Origin: Seleniibacterium sp963677135
GTDB lineage: Bacteria; Desulfobacterota; Desulfuromonadia; Desulfuromonadales; Geopsychrobacteraceae
Assembly (NCBI GenBank): GCA_963677135.2
Contig: CAXXLS010000017.1
Coordinates: forward strand, 868,001 to 932,000
DNA length: 64,000 nt
Reading direction: 5' to 3'
In this document: piece by piece, positions 62,371 to 64,000 of the stretch
Layout: each line of letters starts with the position of its first letter
Position numbering within the stretch: the stretch's first letter is position 1
Notes under the pieces: generated by a model
What the model was told of the DNA's origin: nothing
Seen by the model: the letters and a program-made list of their open reading frames with translations, nothing else
Databases searched by the model: none
Position numbers and translations under genes: made by a program

Positions 62371-63768
62371 TTAAGCCAGAACCTCGAGGGCGCGCTTGAT
62401 CCGCCCCAGCGAGGTCTCTTTCCCCAGGACTTCAAGCACCTGGTAAATACTCGGGCTGGCGGTCCCGCCGGTCAGGGCGACCCGCAACGGTTGGGCGATC
62501 TTGCCGAACTTCAGCCCGGTACTCTCCATGACCCCGGCAAAGGCCGTCTCCAGGCTGGCCTCGTCAAAGGATTCACAGGCTTCGAGCTGCGCCAGGAGAA
62601 TCTCGAACAGTTCACGCTGATCATTTTTCAGGAACTTGGTTTTGGCCTTTTCGTCGTAGTCGACGGTTTCGCCAAAGTAGAAAACCGCCCCATCGGCCAT
62701 CTCGACCAGGGTCGCCGAACGCTCCTGCAGGGTTTTTACGACCGCTTTCAGGTCGGGGCCATTGGCAACGTCGATCCCCTTCTTTTCCAGGAAAGGTTGC
62801 AGCAGTCCGGCCAAACGGTCAAGATCACCGGTCTTGATATAATGGCTGTTGAGCCACAGCAATTTCTCCGGATTGAACACCCCGGCTGCCCGGCCGACAT
62901 TTTCCAGGCTGAATTTTTCGATGAGATCAGCCATGCTGAAAATCTCCTCGTCACCATAGGACCACCCGAGGCGGACCAGATAATTGACCATGGATTCGGG
63001 CAGATAGCCCATTTCCTGATAGGCCATCACCGACGTCGCGCCATGACGCTTGGACAGCCGCTTCTTGTCGGATCCGAGAATCATCGGCACATGGGCGAAC
63101 TCCGGAACCGGGTAGCCGAGGGCTTCGTAAAGCAGGATCTGGCGGGGTGTATTGTTGACATGGTCATCGCCACGAATAACCAGGTTGATGTTCATTTCGG
63201 CATCATCGACGACCACGACGAAATTATAGGTGGGCGTTCCATCGGTCCGCTGAATGATCAGATCGTCAAGCTCGTCGTGCCGAAAAGTGATCGGTCCCTT
63301 GATCCGATCGACAAAGGTGGTTTCCTCGCGATCATGGGGAAGCTTGAAACGGACGACAGAGGGGGCATCTGGCTGATCGCTGCGATTCCGGCAGGTTCCG
63401 TCATACTTGGGCTTGCGCCCTTCTTTCATCGCCGCTTCCCGCTTCGCTTCCAGTTCCTCCGGCGTACAATAGCAGCGATAGGCCTTCCCTTCATCGATCA
63501 GCTGCTGGATTTTCCGGCGGTACACATCAAAACGGTCAGACTGGTAAAAGGGGCCCTCATCGCACGCAAGACCGAGCCAGTCCATGGCCTGCAGGATGGC
63601 GTCCACCGACTCCTGGGTCGAACGTTCGACGTCGGTGTCTTCAATACGCAACACAAAAGTTCCGTCCTGCTGTCTGGCCAGCAGGTAGTTGAACAAAGCG
63701 GTCCGTGCCCCGCCGATATGCAGGTAACCGGTAGGACTCGGAGCAAAACGAACACGTAGGTCAGACAT
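62371..63768 (-). CDS. gltX: glutamyl-tRNA synthetase
   Basis: A 465-residue class-I synthetase: FAPSPTGYLHIGGARTALFN (HIGH as HIGG), zinc-type CYCTPEELE, GDDHVNNTPRQ and KKRLSKRHGA (KMSKS). Normal length. It charges tRNA-Glu and, where Gat-type amidation operates, tRNA-Gln. ATG start with AGGAG upstream. Confidence 0.96.
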   Translation of the reverse strand: MSDLRVRFAPSPTGYLHIGGARTALFNYLLARQQDGTFVLRIEDTDVERSTQESVDAILQAMDWLGLACDEGPFYQSDRFDVYRRKIQQLIDEGKAYRCYCTPEELEAKREAAMKEGRKPKYDGTCRNRSDQPDAPSVVRFKLPHDREETTFVDRIKGPITFRHDELDDLIIQRTDGTPTYNFVVVVDDAEMNINLVIRGDDHVNNTPRQILLYEALGYPVPEFAHVPMILGSDKKRLSKRHGATSVMAYQEMGYLPESMVNYLVRLGWSYGDEEIFSMADLIEKFSLENVGRAAGVFNPEKLLWLNSHYIKTGDLDRLAGLLQPFLEKKGIDVANGPDLKAVVKTLQERSATLVEMADGAVFYFGETVDYDEKAKTKFLKNDQRELFEILLAQLEACESFDEASLETAFAGVMESTGLKFGKIAQPLRVALTGGTASPSIYQVLEVLGKETSLGRIKRALEVLA

Positions 63769-63856
63769 GAAAACTCCTCATATTGAAAATCGAAACAGGG
63801 AACCTTCGAAAGCCAGCTCAAGAACCGCTCGCTTTTCGAAAAAAGGCTCGACAGGG

Positions 63857-64000
63857 TCAGTCAAGAACCAAACCGGCATAGCCGACCACGCGGCTGTTAT
63901 CGCCGTTGACCTGTCCGGAATGGGCGTAGCCCAGCAGTTCACACCGGGAGGCTCCCAGTCGCCGGGCGGCCTCCATGACGGTCACGGCGGCAAAGACCCC
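63857..64000 (-). CDS. MEMO family protein (AmmeMemoRadiSam system protein B), C-terminal end (partial)
   Basis: The last 47 residues of a minus-strand gene continuing beyond the window: VFAAVTVMEAARRLGASRCELLGYAHSGQVNGDNSRVVGYAGLVL. The SG-x-V-x-GD-x-SRVVGYA motif is the conserved end of MEMO1-like proteins. Such proteins are encoded with AMMECR1 and radical SAM partners; these would lie outside the window. Confidence 0.75.
   Translation of the reverse strand, partial: GVFAAVTVMEAARRLGASRCELLGYAHSGQVNGDNSRVVGYAGLVLD

Noticed and set aside
1..64000. CRISPR arrays or rRNA genes
   Set aside because: No regularly spaced repeats and no rRNA-like sequence were seen.

Overview
The window looks like chromosome from a Desulfuromonadia-type (Geobacter/Desulfuromonas-like, former deltaproteobacterial) bacterium. 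This is inferred from mid-to-high GC content, compact operons with ATGA overlaps, frequent GTG/TTG starts, a greA-DUF1858-recG neighbourhood, small CxxC zinc-ribbon proteins, a PilZ protein and a GGDEF sensor. No 16S or other decisive marker is present, so the assignment rests on gene content and style only.

Region 1 (1-8.8 kb) is core and signalling: the end of a gamma-carbonic-anhydrase-like gene, a cAMP-type receiver protein, a Na/Pi symporter with a Ppx/GppA gene directly behind it, and tRNA-Pro(GGG). Next comes a two-gene signalling operon: a secreted amino-acid-type binding protein followed by a membrane diguanylate cyclase. The cyclase gene is cut in two by an IS5-type element with intact ends; removing 1,529 bp restores one uninterrupted frame. 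A D-threonine-aldolase-type PLP enzyme is transcribed divergently.

Region 2 (8.8-19.4 kb) is an accessory island. It holds an IS3 element, a PD-(D/E)XK nuclease gene, a dual-specificity-phosphatase/ADP-ribosylglycohydrolase fusion, and a decayed IS21 element (one frameshift, three in-frame TAG codons). Beyond these lies a small rolling-circle-type element: two homologous modules (small basic protein plus HUH replication protein) point away from a shared palindrome. One module is damaged and truncated at the IS21. The intact one is followed by about 380 bp of strongly hairpinned non-coding DNA and a ribbon-helix-helix regulator with a perfect palindromic operator candidate. A 16-bp direct repeat brackets the intact module. 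I regard this as the most novel part of the window.

Region 3 (19.4-33.5 kb, minus strand) is housekeeping: quinone oxidoreductase, recG, a DUF1858 protein, greA, then the pyrimidine operon pyrR-pyrB-pyrC-carA-carB behind a leader terminator, and lepA-lepB. pyrR and pyrC each carry a one-base frameshift at a short homopolymer, so each is either a real lesion or a sequence error.

Region 4 (33.7-45.4 kb) holds an amino-acid ABC importer (binding protein, permease, ATPase), azlCD branched-chain amino-acid export, yhbY, greB, a HAD phosphatase, dgt, rsmD-coaD, a queD-queE-creatininase cluster, yacG and small cysteine-rich proteins.

Region 5 (45.7-64 kb) holds a universal-stress-protein/P-type-ATPase pair, an APH-like/P-loop kinase, tRNA-Gly(CCC), a tRNA nucleotidyltransferase-family gene, a TPR protein with a tiny membrane protein, tRNA-Gln(TTG) with a nearby 32-bp copy of its 3' end (integration-scar candidate), an aromatic/aspartate aminotransferase, a tetR-tolC-adaptor-RND efflux operon, a PilZ protein, gltX and the end of a MEMO-family gene. 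No CRISPR array or rRNA was seen.
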